This document shows positions 63,312 through 64,000 of a DNA stretch of 64,000 nucleotides, one piece after another (the stretch's first letter is position 1; each line of letters opens with the position of its first letter). Source of the stretch: Brasilonema sp. CT11 (GTDB lineage: Bacteria; Cyanobacteriota; Cyanobacteriia; Cyanobacteriales; Nostocaceae); NCBI RefSeq assembly GCF_017982655.1, contig NZ_JABXYX010000024.1, positions 1-64,000 of the forward strand, given 5' to 3'. Made by a program: the position numbers and the translations under genes. The notes under the pieces are model-generated. The model did not search any database. It was not told the origin of the DNA and saw nothing but the letters and a program-made list of their open reading frames with translations.

Positions 63312-64000
63312 CTATATGAGCTTTTCGTGTCTCATCGCATATGCCGCATTGTTTGGCTCCAGTAATTTTTGCCATAAGTTAAGCAACCGCTCCGCAATCC
63401 GTTCGTGTGTGTAATGCTGATACACTCTGGTCATGCCATAGCGTCCAGTTTCTTCGCACCACTGTCGATCGCGGATCATGCGCTCCAATATTGCCGCTAG
63501 TCCCTGAGCATCTCCTTCTGGAAAGACTAAATCGGGTCGCCCAATCACGTTGGGAATTTCGCCAGAACTAGAACCAATCACTGGCACACCCATTGCCATT
63601 GCTTCAATTAGCACATGACCAAACTGCTCTTTCCAAGTTGGGGAAGTTCGTGAGGGCAAAACTAGGACATCAAATTTGCTGATTTCTTCTGGGGCTTTGT
63701 CGTGGGGTACTGCTCCTTGCCAAGTAACCAGATCGGCAATTTGATTAAGAAGCGCCTCTTGTTTGAGAGTTTCTTCAAAAGAACCAGAGCCACAAAGGAT
63801 GATTTGGCAGTTGAGTCCTTGCTGTTGGAGTTGGCGGACAGCTGCAAATATGGTATCTACGCCTTTTTCAGGTACTAACCGCCCCAGGAAACCAATGTGA
63901 AATTTATCTTTGTGCTGGTGCGATGGCGATCGCCTATCCGCAGTAAACAATTGAGTGTCTACTCCCATTTGGGGCATGACTTCCACTAACCCAGTGTAAC
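63312..64000 (-). CDS. GT4 family glycosyltransferase, cut by window edge
   Basis: The frame is open to base 64000, so the N-terminal acceptor half lies outside. The visible 229 codons form the donor domain: EVMPQMGVDTQLF, then HIGFLGRLVPEKGVDTIFAA and the E-rich segment PSRTSPTWKEQFGHVLIEAM. A GTG at 63986 is not a real start because codons YTGLVE continue upstream in the pattern of the family. It is the first of the four GT4 genes on this strand within the window. Confidence 0.85.
   Translation of the reverse strand, partial: YTGLVEVMPQMGVDTQLFTADRRSPSHQHKDKFHIGFLGRLVPEKGVDTIFAAVRQLQQQGLNCQIILCGSGSFEETLKQEALLNQIADLVTWQGAVPHDKAPEEISKFDVLVLPSRTSPTWKEQFGHVLIEAMAMGVPVIGSSSGEIPNVIGRPDLVFPEGDAQGLAAILERMIRDRQWCEETGRYGMTRVYQHYTHERIAERLLNLWQKLLEPNNAAYAMRHEKLI

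Overview
The window comes from a filamentous, probably heterocyst-forming cyanobacterium (Nostocales type). The evidence is the many GCGATCGC (HIP1) octamers inside and between genes, a XisH/XisI pair, short tandemly repeated heptamers, typical cyanobacterial intergenic palindromes, and cyanobacterial families such as DUF3352 and DUF4336. This is inference from sequence features only; no rRNA or marker gene is present, and I found no tRNA or CRISPR array.

Layout. 0-2.4 kb: the edge of an IS630-type insertion sequence, a decayed cysteine synthase gene and a J-domain protein. 2.5-12.7 kb: housekeeping and accessory genes (an FHA-PrsW fusion, a two-domain QueD-like protein, XisI/XisH, a second PrsW-type protease, a methyltransferase, a DUF3352 protein and an M1 aminopeptidase with HEAT repeats). 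13.4-26.5 kb: an exopolysaccharide locus on the + strand with six glycosyltransferases, a Wzc-like tyrosine kinase, a Wzy-like polymerase/ligase, an acyltransferase and a Wzx-like flippase. 26.5-32.6 kb: three methyltransferases, an aldo/keto reductase, a DUF4336 protein and two kinds of MITE-like element. 33-42 kb: a defence-flavoured stretch with an LRR-Roc-COR-TIR protein, a DUF262/DUF1524 (GmrSD-like) protein, an intact RelE-type toxin-antitoxin pair and the remnant of another toxin, mixed with NudC, an MtfA-like peptidase and a 2OG-Fe oxygenase. 42-45.7 kb: cardiolipin synthase, a phosphodiesterase-fold protein and an agmatinase-family enzyme.

47.3-55.8 kb: a lasso-peptide-type RiPP cluster, the most interesting system here. 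In order it encodes a PqqD-like recognition protein, a B2 leader protease, an asparagine-synthetase-like cyclase, a 60-residue precursor, an HprK-like kinase, an ABC exporter, a phosphoribosyltransferase-like domain fused to a second PqqD-like domain, and a PF14907-type nucleotidyltransferase. The predicted core is long (about 39 residues) and carries two cysteines. The phosphoribosyltransferase-PqqD fusion looks like an undescribed tailoring or recognition factor.

56-64 kb: a second polysaccharide region, with a pectate-lyase-fold lipoprotein on the + strand followed by a Wzy-like protein and four GT4 glycosyltransferases on the - strand, the last one cut by the window edge.

The window is rich in small non-autonomous elements: at least three MITE-like families, one with clear 8-bp target duplications. 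Two insertions fall exactly in stop codons without changing the encoded protein.
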